Below, piece after piece: positions 32,400-45,958 of a stretch of DNA of 64,000 nucleotides. The first letter of the stretch is position 1. Each line of letters opens with the position of its first letter. This DNA comes from Hydractinia symbiolongicarpus. Taxonomy: Eukaryota; Cnidaria; Hydrozoa; Anthoathecata; Hydractiniidae. The position numbers and the translations under genes are program-made. The notes beneath the pieces are model-generated. The model searched no databases and was not told where the DNA came from. It saw only the letters and a list, made by a program, of their open reading frames with translations. The stretch lies in NCBI RefSeq assembly GCF_029227915.1, contig NC_079886.1, positions 10,685,501 to 10,749,500 of the forward strand, written 5' to 3'.

Positions 32400-35300
32400 C
32401 ATAGACAATGAACTCGTTAGATGTTAAGGACAATAATAAAGGAACAAAAAAATTAGCTAGTTTGTGCACCCGGAACATTGTCAATACGTTGTTTTTCTTA
32501 TTTTTCTCAATGTTCAAAATATCCATCAAGTTTCCATTAATTACATTTTCTATTATTTTATTCTCTTCAAAAAACTTATATTAATGTCTACTCTTCGCCT
32601 AAACGATAACCAGTTTCTTCAACTTGTAATGTTTTCCCATTTTTAAACTTGGCGTGTCCGGTCAACTAAAAAATGAGCACTTTCACGACCCTTTAAAGTT
32701 TTGCGATTTTTGAAACCAGGAATTTGTCTATTAATTATGGTAAAATGTATCTAAACTTCCATACTTTTTGCGTTTTGCAGAACTTAGCATATTTGCACAA
32801 TAGTTTCTTTGTCTTGTTAATTTCATACAACTTTCGGGAAAAAAATAATGGCAAAATTTATTAATTACACGTTTCGATTGCATCAACAATCATTATCAGA
32901 ATGAGTGTTTACAATTCAAGGTTATATCATATGAAGGTATAAAAGAAGAGGAGATACATCCTCTTTAGAGCTATTGAAATCATGCGTGATGCAAAACAGA
33001 AATGAAACAAAAGAATTATTTAGCAAATCAAAACATTCATAATAGCTCTTGGCCCCGTTTTTTACTGAAATTTTGCTTAAAAAGATGTCAGAAATAAAAG
33101 CCTATAACCTGTGCAAACATCAATGGATCGACTTGAAATTTTCAGAGACGTTTTCTTCAACATTAATTGTGCCATGGCTGTAACAGCTTTACAACGGCGC
33201 ATGTATTTCTTATGTTTTAAGTCAGTTTTTACAGCATTTTATTTTTTTTTATATTTTCCAATTTCTCTCAAGATTAAGATTGTGCTTTTTTTAATGTTAC
33301 ATATCCTTTAAAGATGATTGGCTTATAAGATTCAAAAGCCACCTAGACCTTAGCCCTTAGGAAATATGTATTTAATAAATGGCTTTTCAAAAACATAAAC
33401 AAACTCAAGTGTTCTGCAAATCTGTGTATATCCAGTAAACTTTCCATCTCGCATAGCTTCAAAGGACACTGCTTTCGAAAGAAATTTGAATAGAATTTAA
33501 ATTGCCGATTCGTGAGTTGTATTCCAATTCTCAAAGGTAAAAAATTAAGTGAATAAGTGTAAAAAATACTTGTAACACAGTTTTAATCCTTGCATAATCG
33601 CATGAATCAAAGCGTATGAAATCATTGCGTGGATGAAACGGGGAAACAAACGTTCGCTGGATATGAAGACCTTTAAGCATTCATTGAAGGTCTTTTTTAT
33701 CAAGGAGTTGTTTTAGCAGCAGCATCTTCATAAGCTTTATCCATGGTTCTGACCAGAGAATAATCCCAGATAATAACTACCATCGACTAATTCAATAATT
33801 TTCTCCCGCTCCTTCTTTATGTTATTTTTTTTGGATGGCAAGGAACATTTCCGACTTCGCTTTCGATCTAGGGTGGAAACATCAAAGACGCCTTTTCGCT
33901 TATGCAAATAATCAGCTAGCTCTGGTGACAAAAATTAATTGTCGTAGAAAAGAAAATATTTGTTTTTTTTCAAGACTGCCAGCTAGCCGCATCACAACAA
34001 AATCACTTTCTCAACATTTTGGCGACACTATTGCGTTATATGGAGGTCTTTTGCATACACGCGGTCTATCTACTTCAAAGTCAAAAATATAGTCCAGCAT
34101 GTGAGATCACAGCTGAGAGTAAGACATATACCCACCCAGAGTACCTCCTGTCCTAAACAACCACCGTTCCAGGGAAAACTACAGTTGCAGTATATGCAGC
34201 GCTTACTGACCAGGCTTGGACACAGACGAAACGTACACGGACAAATGTACACGAATAAATATACGGAGGATTACAGACACGGATTTACTACTGAACAACG
34301 TAGCCTATTGCAAAGCGCCCATACATAGAAACACATGAATATACACAGCAAAATCAAACGCCTATACATCTACAAATACAAATAACAAATCGATGAAAAA
34401 ATAACAAATAAACACAACGTTAACGCGACCGCCAAATATCCGTAAAACTGTATACGTAACTTTGAATTCAAATTTAAAAATTTTCAATTAAACAAACTTC
34501 AACATTAGCCTCTAAAAAAAGAGCTTCTTTTCTTGCTAATTTTAACATTCGCAGTACACACTTTCAAAAGCGACAATTCAGTTATGACTACAACAATTAA
34601 CAATCGTCAAAAAAGGACAGTCTATTTATGCAGTTGTAACTATGCCCGAGGGAAACCAGAAGCGTGCATGCCCATACACGCGCGCGAAGAAAAACCTGAC
34701 ATGCATACGCAACACCTGACTCTCCTCAAGAAGCGTTAACATAAAAATTCTTGAAAAAGTTACCAATCGAATTAAAATATTGTGATTTAAGAAACCTACT
34801 ATTATGTTGGTAAAAATGAGCAATGATGTAACAATAATGGCGGAATATTGTACAATCTAAACACCTACTGCTCGAAAATGACGTTTGTATTGCTAGACCA
34901 GTATCAAATAAGTTATTACGACACCGAGTTAGACAAATAATACAAAAAAAATCGTTATGAAACTCCTGGGAACAGTGATATTGCGATTTTTATACTATAA
35001 CAACATGAGAACGTAGCTAAGCTAACTGCAATCGCTGTGGAAGATTTACTGAAGTAACCTACTGCGATAGCGACTTCATCCTTATGAAATAAGATGTGTC
35101 AGAAACGATACCACTACCACGTAGTACGAATCAAATAAAATGGATATTATTCTATTTGTAATGAAATAACATGTTATACACAATACATATTATACCTTGA
35201 ATTATATAACACGACTGTCAATACAAGTTTTGTTATTTCATCCTCTTATATCCACTCCTTATGTTTTTGCTCGGATTTTTGGTTTAAGAATCGGTCCGAT

Positions 35301-35810
35301 ATTTTTGACACATAATCTTGGGCTATTTTAACTTCAGGTCGCCTGACCCTTTCTTGCACATTTGGTTCTGCACCAGACTCTACTCGTATAAGCCATTAAA
35401 TGTCAAAAAAGAACCTGCTCTTTTTGTCTGTTCTGAAATAAAAAATGATCGACCATATCGAGCTTATGACAGTTCCACTTTACTTTGTGTAGAGGTTTTA
35501 GCAATATTGCTTTTGCACTTCCAGTTCATCATTCATTCAGGTTCATCATTCGTTAACGAAGTTGTAAGAGGCGGAAAAAATTATTATTTGCGTTTTGAGA
35601 GAAATCAAACTGCCAACTCCCTAGGTAAGAAATTAAAAAAACAAAAACATATAAAAGTAAATTATTACAGAAAAAAAGTCAATAATACATGTTGATGTAA
35701 AAAAGAATTAGATCAAAATTAATGTTTTATAAAAAGAGTTTCTGCTTTAAATAGGTTTGTGGGTATTGTTTTCACGCATTGTTTGTCTACTTTCCCCTTT
35801 GCTCATCACA
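32400..35810. other. Intergenic, weak ORFs only
   Basis: A minus-strand ORF of 64 codons at 33737-33931 (Lys/Arg-rich) and a plus-strand one at 35318-35695 lack recognisable motifs and an ATG start. Otherwise the stretch is AT-rich with no repeats of note. Confidence 0.35.
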
Positions 35811-35819
35811 TCCATACCA

Positions 35820-37385
35820 TCATGCTTGCCATAAAAACCAGAAGAATGATGCAGGACGAAACATGATGAACAACCTGATTGTTTTTTGTGCGTCTTTTTT
35901 TATAATTTTTACGCATCCTAAAAGCAAGTAAGAAAATATATTAACCAGTTAAACAGATCGTAATAAACTAAACGCATGGAACCACGTGGATTAAGTATTG
36001 GACAGTTATTAGGCTATAATCTATTCTGGGTCTTAGATACTCATTAGGACCCAGCGCAAGGCAGTGTAATGCTAGGTTAACGTATTTATTCATTCCCAGG
36101 GAATTTGTCCAATAAAAAAAATGAAGAAAACAAGCTAAAAAAATAAAACAAAAACATAAAAATATGCAGGAATAAAAACATACTTTTATCTTTCTGAACG
36201 AAAATGGTTTCTGCTCCTGTTATCGGGTCTCGTTGAGGTGAGAAAATGATATAACAGTTATCTGAAGATTTGTGATGACAGTGTTCCTCGGTTACATTAA
36301 CAAGAACTATGTTTAAGCTGCATTTGAGATTGCCGCAAGTATCCTTATCTGGTTCATTGAATGCTTGACATCTCACACAATCGCTTAACATGTTGCATTT
36401 TTCAGGACAGCTCTAAGAAACAAATTATTTAACCATGGTGTGTAAAATTTTGTTTTAAGTAAAAATAAGATAAGATGAAGTTTGCTCAAGCAATAAACAT
36501 ACTACGCATTCTTCACAAAACTTTCCGCGATAACCTGTGTTGCAATCGCACTGGTCACAGTTGCAAACGCCATTTCCGCTGCATGAAGTCTAAAATGATA
36601 AATATATTCTAACCTTGCTATGATTGTTAATTTTAAATAATTTTTTGAAAATTTGACTTTGTATAAAACAAATTAAAAATAAATACGTTTGGTGAACTGG
36701 CATGTAAACAATTCTTCTTTCCAACTGAGCAATCCACTTTTCCACAATTACTTCCAAGAAATCCAGTTTCACATCTACATTGTCCGCAATCACACACTCC
36801 TCTGTCCTTGCCTACACAAAAAAGTTTAACTTAAAATGTACCACTGCTAGTTTGACAACAGGTAAGAAATTATAAAGAACATAAAAAAAATAACGAGCGT
36901 GGTTCTTTGCAACAAAAGTGGGCATCAACTTAACCTTACCTCCACAAACTTTTCCTTCGTGTCTATCACAGCCAAAATTATTACATTGACAAAATTTCCC
37001 TGTGATTTTCTCCGTGGGATTCTAAACGTGTTAGAAAATAAAATAAATGGAAAATATGTAGAGGCTTCAATTTTCTTTCCAAAAAAGTGAAGAAGACATT
37101 TACCGATCTTGAAATGCACTCGCACATTCCATTAACACATGTCCCCAAGCCACTGCAATCTACTGAGTCTCCCGGCCGTCTACACGAGCTCTCAGCATTT
37201 CCTTTGAAAAACACAAGTCTGATATTTTTTTTAAACAATGATTATAATTTGACTCTTTTGCTCTGTCAAAGTTATTTCTTAACCCGATTTTATATATACA
37301 TATTTTAAATCTTAAAGGAAAGGTAAACTTATCACCTACCTACTACCATGATGGTGCAAATAATTACAAGACTTGCTTTTAACAT
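35820..37385 (-). CDS. Secreted integrin-beta stalk-like protein: signal peptide, I-EGF repeats, beta-tail domain (7 exons)
   Basis: Minus-strand exons 37385-37340, 37201-37104, 37021-36940, 36811-36687, 36589-36503, 36412-36184 and 35917-35820. Every junction has GT donors and AG acceptors and a compatible phase, giving 254 residues. Residues 1-16 (MLKASLVIICTIMVVG) form a signal peptide. Then come I-EGF modules with CECISRSNP, GKFCQCNNFGCDRH, VCGGKDRGVCDCGQCRC, CSGNGVCNCDQCDC and GKFCEEC, matching the integrin beta stalk, and a beta-tail domain (SCPEKC...DCVRCQAF...DNCYIIF...) ending at its last Cys. A short Lys/Phe/Trp-rich C-terminus follows and then TGA. There is no PSI, hybrid or beta-I domain, and no NPxY cytoplasmic tail. 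Vertebrate ITGBL1 is also a secreted I-EGF protein but lacks a beta-tail domain, so the architecture is similar but distinct. A T-rich acceptor (TTTTCTAG) lies 15 nt before the ATG, so the gene looks complete at the 5' end. Confidence 0.8.
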
Positions 37386-37403
37386 GTTGAAGTTGACAGT
37401 CTA

Positions 37404-40400
37404 GAAAATTATAGTAATGAAAATTTTAACAACACTTTAAACAAATAACTAAATATATAAATCTTTGTAACCCAAAAAGTTTGTGCTACAATTTATGTGA
37501 CTGATTGTAAATTTTGCCCGTATCCTGCTCACATTTACTATACTATAAAAACAAGCAATTAAGTAAATTCCTTTAAAAAACCATTTACAAACGTGTGTTC
37601 CTAATGAGGAACTTTAACGATCATCGTCTTATTTTCGCTGATGCAGTATTAAAAAACTTCCCTTTCGTATTATTATGACGTCACCAACCATATATTTGTA
37701 ACTGTTATAAATTTGTAACTGTTGTAAAGTTGCAAAAATTAATTAGGTGACACAGTCATCGTGTTTACCCTCAAAACAATTTGACGTATCGTCACAATAT
37801 TTCATGTTATTTTTGTTATTAAAAAAAGAAACAATCATGCCAAGTCTAATAATAACAACGACGGCTGGAACGGAAAGCACAATAGCGACAAGAAAAAAAA
37901 ATTAATTAGTTGCAAAAAAATAAAAAATAAGCAATTTATTAAATAAACTTTCACACAACTGGAATATAAAATTACACATCCGAAACAAAACAATCTGAAA
38001 GAAACCAGTTGTTAAAACCTTTTTAAATTTTCTTTAAAAATCCAATTTAAATGCCTCAAGCGGTTTCAAGTATCTCAGTAAATAATACATATACTGCCAG
38101 TTACCGGTTTGTTGGTAAAATCAATTTTGTCTACCAAACAGGCGATGCTATCTCGTCTTAAAAGGTTCCATTTCATATCTGTGGAATTTGAAGAACGATC
38201 TTTATTGCGCCCCGCCGATGGAATTCTACATTTAGTGGACCGCGGGTATATAGTGTTTGTTTTATGTATGGGAGAAGTTTTTTCTTACTCTCAACTTCGC
38301 AGGGGACTTCGGCTCGAACATCCAACCTAGGTTTGATATAACACAACCTGTGTGTTTGGTACCATCAAGACAAAAAAAACAAACACTGATCGAGCAAAAC
38401 TTATCTTGTCTCGGTTTCCTTGTTGTCTCTGAAGATTTGACTGCTATAAAAAATGTTAGTCGAGATTCTTTTGTTATGTTAATTTAAAGCTTTGTAATAT
38501 TATCTCGTTTAATGTGCTTAAATGTCGCTGCAGCTCACGTGAATTTATCTTCAAGAAAAGGTTTGTTTTTGTTTGTCCACGTTGTTGCCAAACTTGTTAA
38601 CAGTAAGTAAGATTACTTGTATCTTATATTAAATTAAACTCAGAACGGTTTATGGAGTTGATCCAAAGGCGCAATTTATAAATGCATCACAATTTAAAGT
38701 CAATCAAGAACAGAACATTCCGTGTATGGCCATGACTAAAGCTTGCATTTTGTTTGTCTTCCCTTCCCGATTGTCTGGCTTGTCGTAATAACTTTACTGA
38801 TGTAGCTAGGGAGCTAAATACTTATTTTTAAATTGTTGCATTTTATTAGGTAATAGTCGTAAAACTACCTTTTAGTTGTACTACAGCTATCAAGTTAGAA
38901 CTGCACAAAATAGTGCTTTCATTAGAGTCCCTTTTTTTCGGAAGTCGGCAGCAACAAAAAACTTTTATCCTGCTTTGCGTAATTTTATGAACCACATGCA
39001 CCGTAAAAAAGATTGGGCGTTTTGGGTGAGTAAAATAACTTCTAAAAGAACCTTTGTGAGGCTGCTATCAAGTATTCTTGCGGTTGGAATGTTCTCATGG
39101 TGAAACCTTTAAAGTAGCAACCTTAATTAAACAGAATTTACAAGTAAAACGGCGTTAAAATGTCGCAAAATGGCAAAAATTAAGCAGTATCTAAAACATA
39201 TTAAAGATTTGACTAAAAAAAAGAATTCCTTGAAAAAATCTAGTATTTTATTTATGAATGTTTCACCGCAAAAACATTATGATTACGCATTTGTACCCCA
39301 TTTCATAATGGCTGCTTAACATGAATACTTGCCCGTAATGATTCAACGAGTATTATGAATCGGACCGCAAGAATATATATAAAAAGATATTTGTTGAATT
39401 GTGAAAAAATATTGTTGTTCATTGCACGAAACAGTCAAGTTGAATTGATAAATTAACCAATAACATAACATAGTTAGCCGTTGCAGTACAACTAGAGCTA
39501 CCCACAGTAGGTTACAGGTTTCTTTGTTTTCTTCACTTTTTCATGTTTTTTCTTGAAATTATAATATGATGTTGTTGATTTATCAAATCTGACAAATTTA
39601 TTAATTGAGTGTCTACCCTTTTTTGTATCAGCTTGTTGAATTCAATTCGAAAACAATGACCAATCAATTTCCTCGATAATAAACAATCAAATTTGTATAA
39701 TTCAATAAATCGATTTCGACAAAATAAGTCCTGTATTGTCCACAGGTTTGAAAATCATGGATCACTTGCTTAATATTTTACTTGTTTAACAATGATATCA
39801 AAACCAGCTTGACTAAATCTATATACATTTATTTATATAGCATACCTTTTGTGCATCGCATGGCATTGATTTGTATCTTTTTAATAAATTCTAACTTTAA
39901 ATCAGAGAAGTAGACAATAATTAAACAACCTAGTATTAATTCAGTTCTGGCAAAATTATATTCTTCTTTCTCAATTTTAAATATACTTTCTTTTTCAGAT
40001 CACCTGTTATCAAACCATGCAACATCAGCATTTTCGAAAAATCTTCAACGAGAGAAATTTTGAAGGATTTTATTGGTAACCTAACGGTGTAATAATTCAT
40101 TGAAATTGAAATGTTCAGAAGTTATTATATATATTCGTGAAGTTCATACATAGCAATCCTGTATCCTAGAATTTTCAGAATTTTTCAGATCAAGATCAGT
40201 TATAAAAATATCCAGTTAAAGTTTTAACTATTGTTTTAGAATATATACTATATATATGTAAGAAAAAAATTATTTTTTATTTCTCAAGTTGTATTTTACG
40301 TTAATTACAATAATAATTAAGAATTAGGATACTTATGATGTGTGTATATACCCCATTGTTCTCCATTTTTAAAGTCTACTTTAAATTTCAGAATCTTTCG

Positions 40401-42420
40401 GGCTAATAACGGAAATCTTCAAGTCGCAGGGCTTTTTATTTAAAATTCTTCCCCTGGGCAATAAGCTTATTCACAAGCCTCTATGCAATTCCGTACTGCA
40501 TTTCTCTATCATATTTGTTATCGCGCTGAACTAAAATTTTTGGCGGAAAATGTTTTAGCAGAATAGCTTTTGGACACAATTTTTTAATTCAGCACAAGAA
40601 TTTTTGGAGATTTATTAAGTCAAAAATGTATGCGTAAGTCTTTTGAACGGATTTTAACCAAAATTCAAAAGCAATAATTACGTGAAATTACACAACAAGA
40701 AGGCTAGAGTCGTTGAAAGTGTACATATATGTAACCAAGATCTAAGAAAGGGTCTTCAGGATCCAACTTTATAGATAGAGCCTTAGCCAAATGCGAAAAT
40801 AATGAAAATAATAAGTTCTAACGCTGCAGTTTTTATTGATTTCAAACATTCACCATTTTCAATTTTAATGTTAAATTTGAATGTTTTAAATCGTTATTAG
40901 CAATTCGGGGCGCATTAGTGGTAACTATGGCTAGTAATAATCATAAAGTCTCGTGGTGGTTGCAAAACTCATGTGCTGTAATTAAACCAATTAAAAGACT
41001 GCTATTCTTTGAGTTTGTTTCATTTCCTTGCAAGTACGCGTTTTCTTTGCTCGACTCGAATCTATCAAAATAAAGACCGCAGTGTGCGCAAAACACAATT
41101 TTGGGAGCATCTCGAGGGTCAAAAGTAATTAAAGTACCCTTTGGAAACTTTGTTGTTCGCTTTTGTAAAAGACTTCCATTACATCCAATATTTTAAAATA
41201 GCGATAAGGATTCCATTTGCAGGGTACACCATTGGTAAAAGGGGCGGTAGGAATCTATCTTTTATTATCTTGAAGTAGGGTGTTTCAAATGAAGAATAAC
41301 AGGCCTCATCGGTGTATTTGACGATTTGTAAAACATATTGAGACTAACGGATATGATTCGCTTTCCATTCTTCAGATTTTGTCATGGTGACTCCTGCCGC
41401 CTTTTTTATCGGGGAAAGCGGCGGCGAAATACAATGATGCCGGAATGTGGGACACAAATGGTGAAATGCAATCGGACAGGTACCGTTTTGGAAAGCCAAG
41501 AAAATGTATTTTTTGAGACTGTTTTCAGTTCTTCAGGGTGCGTCCCACAAAAACTGCCTAAACAACCTAAATTCGAATAAAACACACAGGTACGATGGCG
41601 TTTAATGTTAAAGTTCTATACCATTTCACACATGTCCCTCCACCAATTATTTTATCGCGGAGAGGGGCGTCGAACGATAATATTTGAAGATCAGTCTTAA
41701 ATTCATGTTGATACGAATATTTTTTTGTTAGACAGAGGAGAAAATATAGTTTCCGAAAAAGCGATAATTTCTTTAGCGCGCGGTAACCCTATTCATACTG
41801 GCAGTGTGCCAATGTGCACGAAACAAATCTATGTTGTCGCCAATTCTATAATTTTCACTGCGCTCAGTAAAAATTACGGAATTGGTTTTATATGCCCTTT
41901 ATAATTATTATACTAGCGCCTAACCAACAGGGCATCAAGGCGTTGCAAGGGTACTAAAGATAACAGGAATTTTTTAAGTATTATAACACTCATAATAAGA
42001 TTCACAAGATTGTTAATTATACACTTATGAAAATTGAAAATATTACCGCTAAATTTCCAAATGTCTTCGACAATAAGTCGTACCCATTTACAAAACCAAC
42101 CGTTCCACGTGAACTTAGTGAATTTGTAGGATTGCTTTTATATAGAGTGCTTTAAAAGCTATATAAATTTATTATTGATACACTGTTTACCAACGAGTGT
42201 GGCGAATATGTGATGCAAATTGTCACATAACTGTTTAACATTTCCTTCCGCCATACCTTTAATTCGACGACCAAACTACTTAAGGCGACACATGGAAGAA
42301 ATATCGTTTTGCTGTTAACCATCACTGCATGCAATGTCTTTCACCGGGAAATTGTCTTTCGTTAAACGACACTGTACGATATGTGGACACAGATAGGGGT
42401 TAAATAGTACTACCCAAACG
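37404..42420. other. Intergenic, nothing firmly recognised
   Basis: Two overlapping plus-strand ORFs at 38109-38487 and one at 41338-41580 have no recognisable motifs and codon use like the surrounding AT-rich DNA. No RNA gene or clear repeat was found. Confidence 0.35.
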
Positions 42421-42426
42421 TGTCAG

Positions 42427-42605
42427 GTACATATGGAATACTCTTTAAGTTAATAAACGGAAATCGTAACCCATACAGCTTTGTTGCTGAACCATATCGT
42501 GAAAGAGCAGTTGAGGAAGGTGGTGAATATTACGTACAAGGTACAGAAGAAATTGTGAAATATTTGATTGAAAGATTAGAAAGCATGACACAACTTGCAG
42601 GATGA
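42427..42605 (+). pseudogene. Exon-like fragment of unknown protein
   Basis: After an acceptor-like CGTGTCAG, an open frame reads TYGILFKLINGNRNPYSFV and continues with a Glu-rich segment (EPYRERAVEEGGEYYVQGTEE) to TGA at 42603-42605. Composition is protein-like, with balanced charged and hydrophobic residues, but no family is recognised and no neighbouring exons were found. It may be a terminal exon or a relic. Confidence 0.25.
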
Positions 42606-42855
42606 AATATCTGCTTTGATTGTTTATACAAGTCAATGTCGTTATCACTTTGGTTGTACGGCAAACACACCACATATATCGCAAAGATGCAAACAAACAA
42701 TTCCGCTAGCAATAAAAGACATGCAGGATTGACAACAACTATTTTTTTGACAAACAAGATGGACATTTATGCATTTCTTCGTACGCAGTAAAGACAACAT
42801 AGAAAAATCATTAAAATATCAATATCATAGAAACATTTCCATGCAGTTCCTATCT

Positions 42856-43567
42856 TTAACCCTATTCGGTCCGGGGTTTTTCGAACATATTATGACCCGG
42901 GGGGATTCCCCCGGTCATAATCGTCCAAATTAAATCCACACTTATAGTACGTCACAAAAGAAACAAAATGGTAGCAATAAATTTTTGCTTGCGTCAGCAC
43001 ATTTTCTGTGACGTCATCAAAAGCTTGAAATTTGTTCAAAATGCCACTATCTGCTTAAAATTCTATTACTTTAGTTCTACAGCGAATTTTTAAATTCTGC
43101 TTGAAGTTTATGAAAGCTAAATTAAAGTTATTTAACATATTTTCCGGTTTTAACATAAATCGTAAAATGAAAAATTGCCAAATATTGCCTGAAAATCCGG
43201 TTTTTTCCGATTTTCGGGTTTAATCCGAAAAAATCGGGAAATCCGATTAATCATGTGACCAAAACATGCCAAAAGATTCTTTTTGACGACGAAAGTTGTG
43301 TTGTAAGTTTCAAGTTCCATACATAATCCTAACAAGAGTTATTATATTTTCCCCATTATAAGGGTTTCATAGAGATTTTTAGTTGTTTCGAGTGATGCCA
43401 ATATCAAAGCCAATATCAAACCTAAACATTTTGTATGCAGGTGTCTAATAGATATATTGAACTCAGTAAGTATTGTTGCCATGCAATATAGCATTAAAGG
43501 GTTATTAAAAAAAACTGGGAGGGGGGCGGAATCCGCCTCCCCCCTCCCCCGGACCGAATAGGGTTAA
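42856..43567 (-). mobile_element. piggyBac-type MITE, copy 2 (inverted relative to copy 1)
   Basis: A 704-bp element (42860-43563) between TTAA duplications (42856-42859 and 43564-43567). The ends are CCCTATTCGGTCCGGGG and CCCCGGACCGAATAGGG. The interior matches the reverse complement of the 9.34-10.09 kb copy, for example the CTTGCGTCAGCACATTTTCTG / TGACGTCATCA region. The subterminal palindrome GGCGGAATCCGCC is kept at the right side; the left side has GGGGGATTCCCCC instead. Confidence 0.88.
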
Positions 43568-45945
43568 TGAAAAGCGTCATTTGTGTCTTTTTAGATTCTG
43601 CCAGGGAAGCTTACTCGGAAAGAAAAGTTACCATCTTCTTAGTTAGTTAGTATTTTATTTACATATATATCACAACTAAATGTGGTTTATCTTTGTAATA
43701 CAAACAACCTTTTCTTTTATGTCATACTTCACAAGCCACCATTTAGGTAAACTATTTGTTTTTATTTTCATTATTTATGTCAAACAGTTACATTAGTTAC
43801 TGCAATATTTTGCTCCATAAATCTCTGTTCTATTATGTAGGTACATGTAATACTCTATACAACGTTTACATACTTTTGGACCAAACTTATTTTGATCGGT
43901 ACTATTTTATTTAAACAGATTCCTCGCCAAAATTCTTTCAAAAAATCCCAATTTTTGCATTTCGTTCCTTTTTACCCAGAACCCGTGTGACCGCTGGGAA
44001 AAGTTTATTTACAGAATTTTTTTTTGTGGTAAATTAATGTTGAAATTTTATCCGGTCAGATTTTCAGAGCTATGGAACTAATCAAATAATTTTCAAGGAC
44101 CCCGTGCCCTATGTGCACACTGCTTGTTTTAAGCGGCCTCAAAAGAAACGGTATGATTAGAATTAAATACGAATATTATAATGAATAATAGCTGACAGCT
44201 GTGATACATAGGTGGGCCTTCTTTACAAGATGACTTAGAAAGATATTTAGCGTTACTTTCATAAGATTTTGAGTGATGACATGTTTAAAGTTTTATTCAA
44301 ATAAATTATACTTCGTCGATTTGAAAGTTTGTTATGATTTTAAATTATCCTGATGGTTGGTGTAAATTCTTGCGAAATCACAATACGTTTAAAAAACAAT
44401 TTCGTACCGGAATTAACCGTGATAAACAATTGAACGAATAATGTTTTCTTCCTAGATCTTTGATGTTGCATTTTATGTACAGAATCAAATAGGAAGACAG
44501 TATTAGTACAAACATTCAAAAATGTGTTTTATACTATTTGGCTGTTCAATAGCAAATATACATCTATTATACGCTACGCTGAAGAAACTGATCAAAATAA
44601 GGATATAATACCTTGAATACAACTTAAATATCATCAACAAACAAGCTTGTGTTAAGAAAAAGGAATAATATAAAACAAAAAAAAGAAAAAATATATTACT
44701 GTTCTTAAACTAAATTTTTCGTTGAACTTGCAAAAAAACTAAAATATTTGTGACGACTACAAGAAAAAGTACAACAAATTAGGAGTTAATTTTTAAGCTA
44801 CTTTGATCATTACAGGGCGTTAAAGAGCGGTGGCTTGGTTAGTGTCTCACAACGCCCCGCAAAACCCAAACGCTTTTATTTTTACACCAGACAAAAAAGT
44901 CTATTTGAAGAAAATAATATTTGTTTATTATGCAATTATTTATGAATGATCGTGGCCTCGGGTTTTAGGTTGCTTAAAATTGAGCCTTGGGTTTAAATGG
45001 CATTTTAAAGTGATACTTATCCAGTCATTCTTTTACTTTCATTATGTCACAAGTTTACTGTCATATGATCTTCACACGAGAATCTATGTTTCTCTTCACA
45101 GTCTCCATTGCAGAGACTTTTAAAATACTTTCGTAATGAAGTAAATGTACACTGAGTGTATAGTGATGAAGAGATTTTTGCATCGTCATTCCAAACTTTA
45201 CTATAAAACAAAAATTCTTACTTTGTCATCCCTTTTTTAATTAACCAACAGACTTGTTTATATCAGGTATGAAGATTATTTTGTCTCTTGTACTACATGT
45301 TTTTCATGCAGGAGATGGACCCGCTTTGAGATTAAGACTTTTATATACACAGATCAAAGAACTTATGTAGGCTGTCGTACTTTGAATTGGCATCTGGCGA
45401 GTTATAAAAAAAGTTTTAGAGTGAGTTGAGCAACGAATATAGGCCACAAATATTTTTGAAATACATGCATGGAAGTTAAGAAACTTCCTGGCTTAGTATG
45501 CTTTAACAATCACAAGCTGCTTTCCGCTAAAGCGCTTTTTGCCGCAGTTTCCAGTTACGACAGCGCTCAATATGCCTAATTTTCAAACATTAAAAATGAA
45601 AGCGTTTGCGGAATTTTTATTAAGTCTGCAAACACTTGGCCTTATCTTGAAGTCTTTAAATGTTTGGAAATGTTGAAAAAAATTCTATTAATTTATGTCC
45701 GTGTGTATTAAGACGTAATTTTCAGCCAAGTAGATTTCAACGATAATTTTGTAGCTGGCTTGTTTCATTTAACAAACACAAACACTTTTTATTACTTTGA
45801 CATAAACCTTGTTATATGACTTCTTCATTTAAAAGATTGGAGCATTAACAAAATATTTTTTAGATCAAACAAATTCTTAAACTTTATTAAAAGGCAGACG
45901 TTTTCAACTGTTTCAACTATTTGTTTATTGTTTGCATTGTTTTAG
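43568..45945. other. Intergenic, upstream of the GST gene
   Basis: No gene or repeat was recognised. It ends in a T-rich acceptor TTGTTTTAG at 45945, 13 nt before the GST ATG. Confidence 0.4.
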
Positions 45946-45958
45946 GTTTAATTTAAAG

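Noticed and set aside
33737-33931. Minus-strand 64-codon Lys/Arg-rich ORF
   Set aside because: No ATG, no clear acceptor or donor and no recognised motif. It could be a relic exon but cannot be supported.
35318-35695. Plus-strand 125-codon ORF
   Set aside because: Starts without ATG and has no recognisable domain or neighbouring exon.
36086-36183. Continuation of the integrin beta-tail exon past 36184
   Set aside because: The sequence beyond is a poly-Phe/Leu translation of AT-rich intron. A clean GTATGT donor at 36183 and a phase-matched acceptor at 35918 explain the real junction.
38109-38487. Two overlapping ORFs that look faintly protein-like
   Set aside because: No motif, no ATG start and no splice signals framing them.
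41338-41580. Plus-strand ORF with Cys and basic residues
   Set aside because: No ATG and no family resemblance. Composition fits chance translation.
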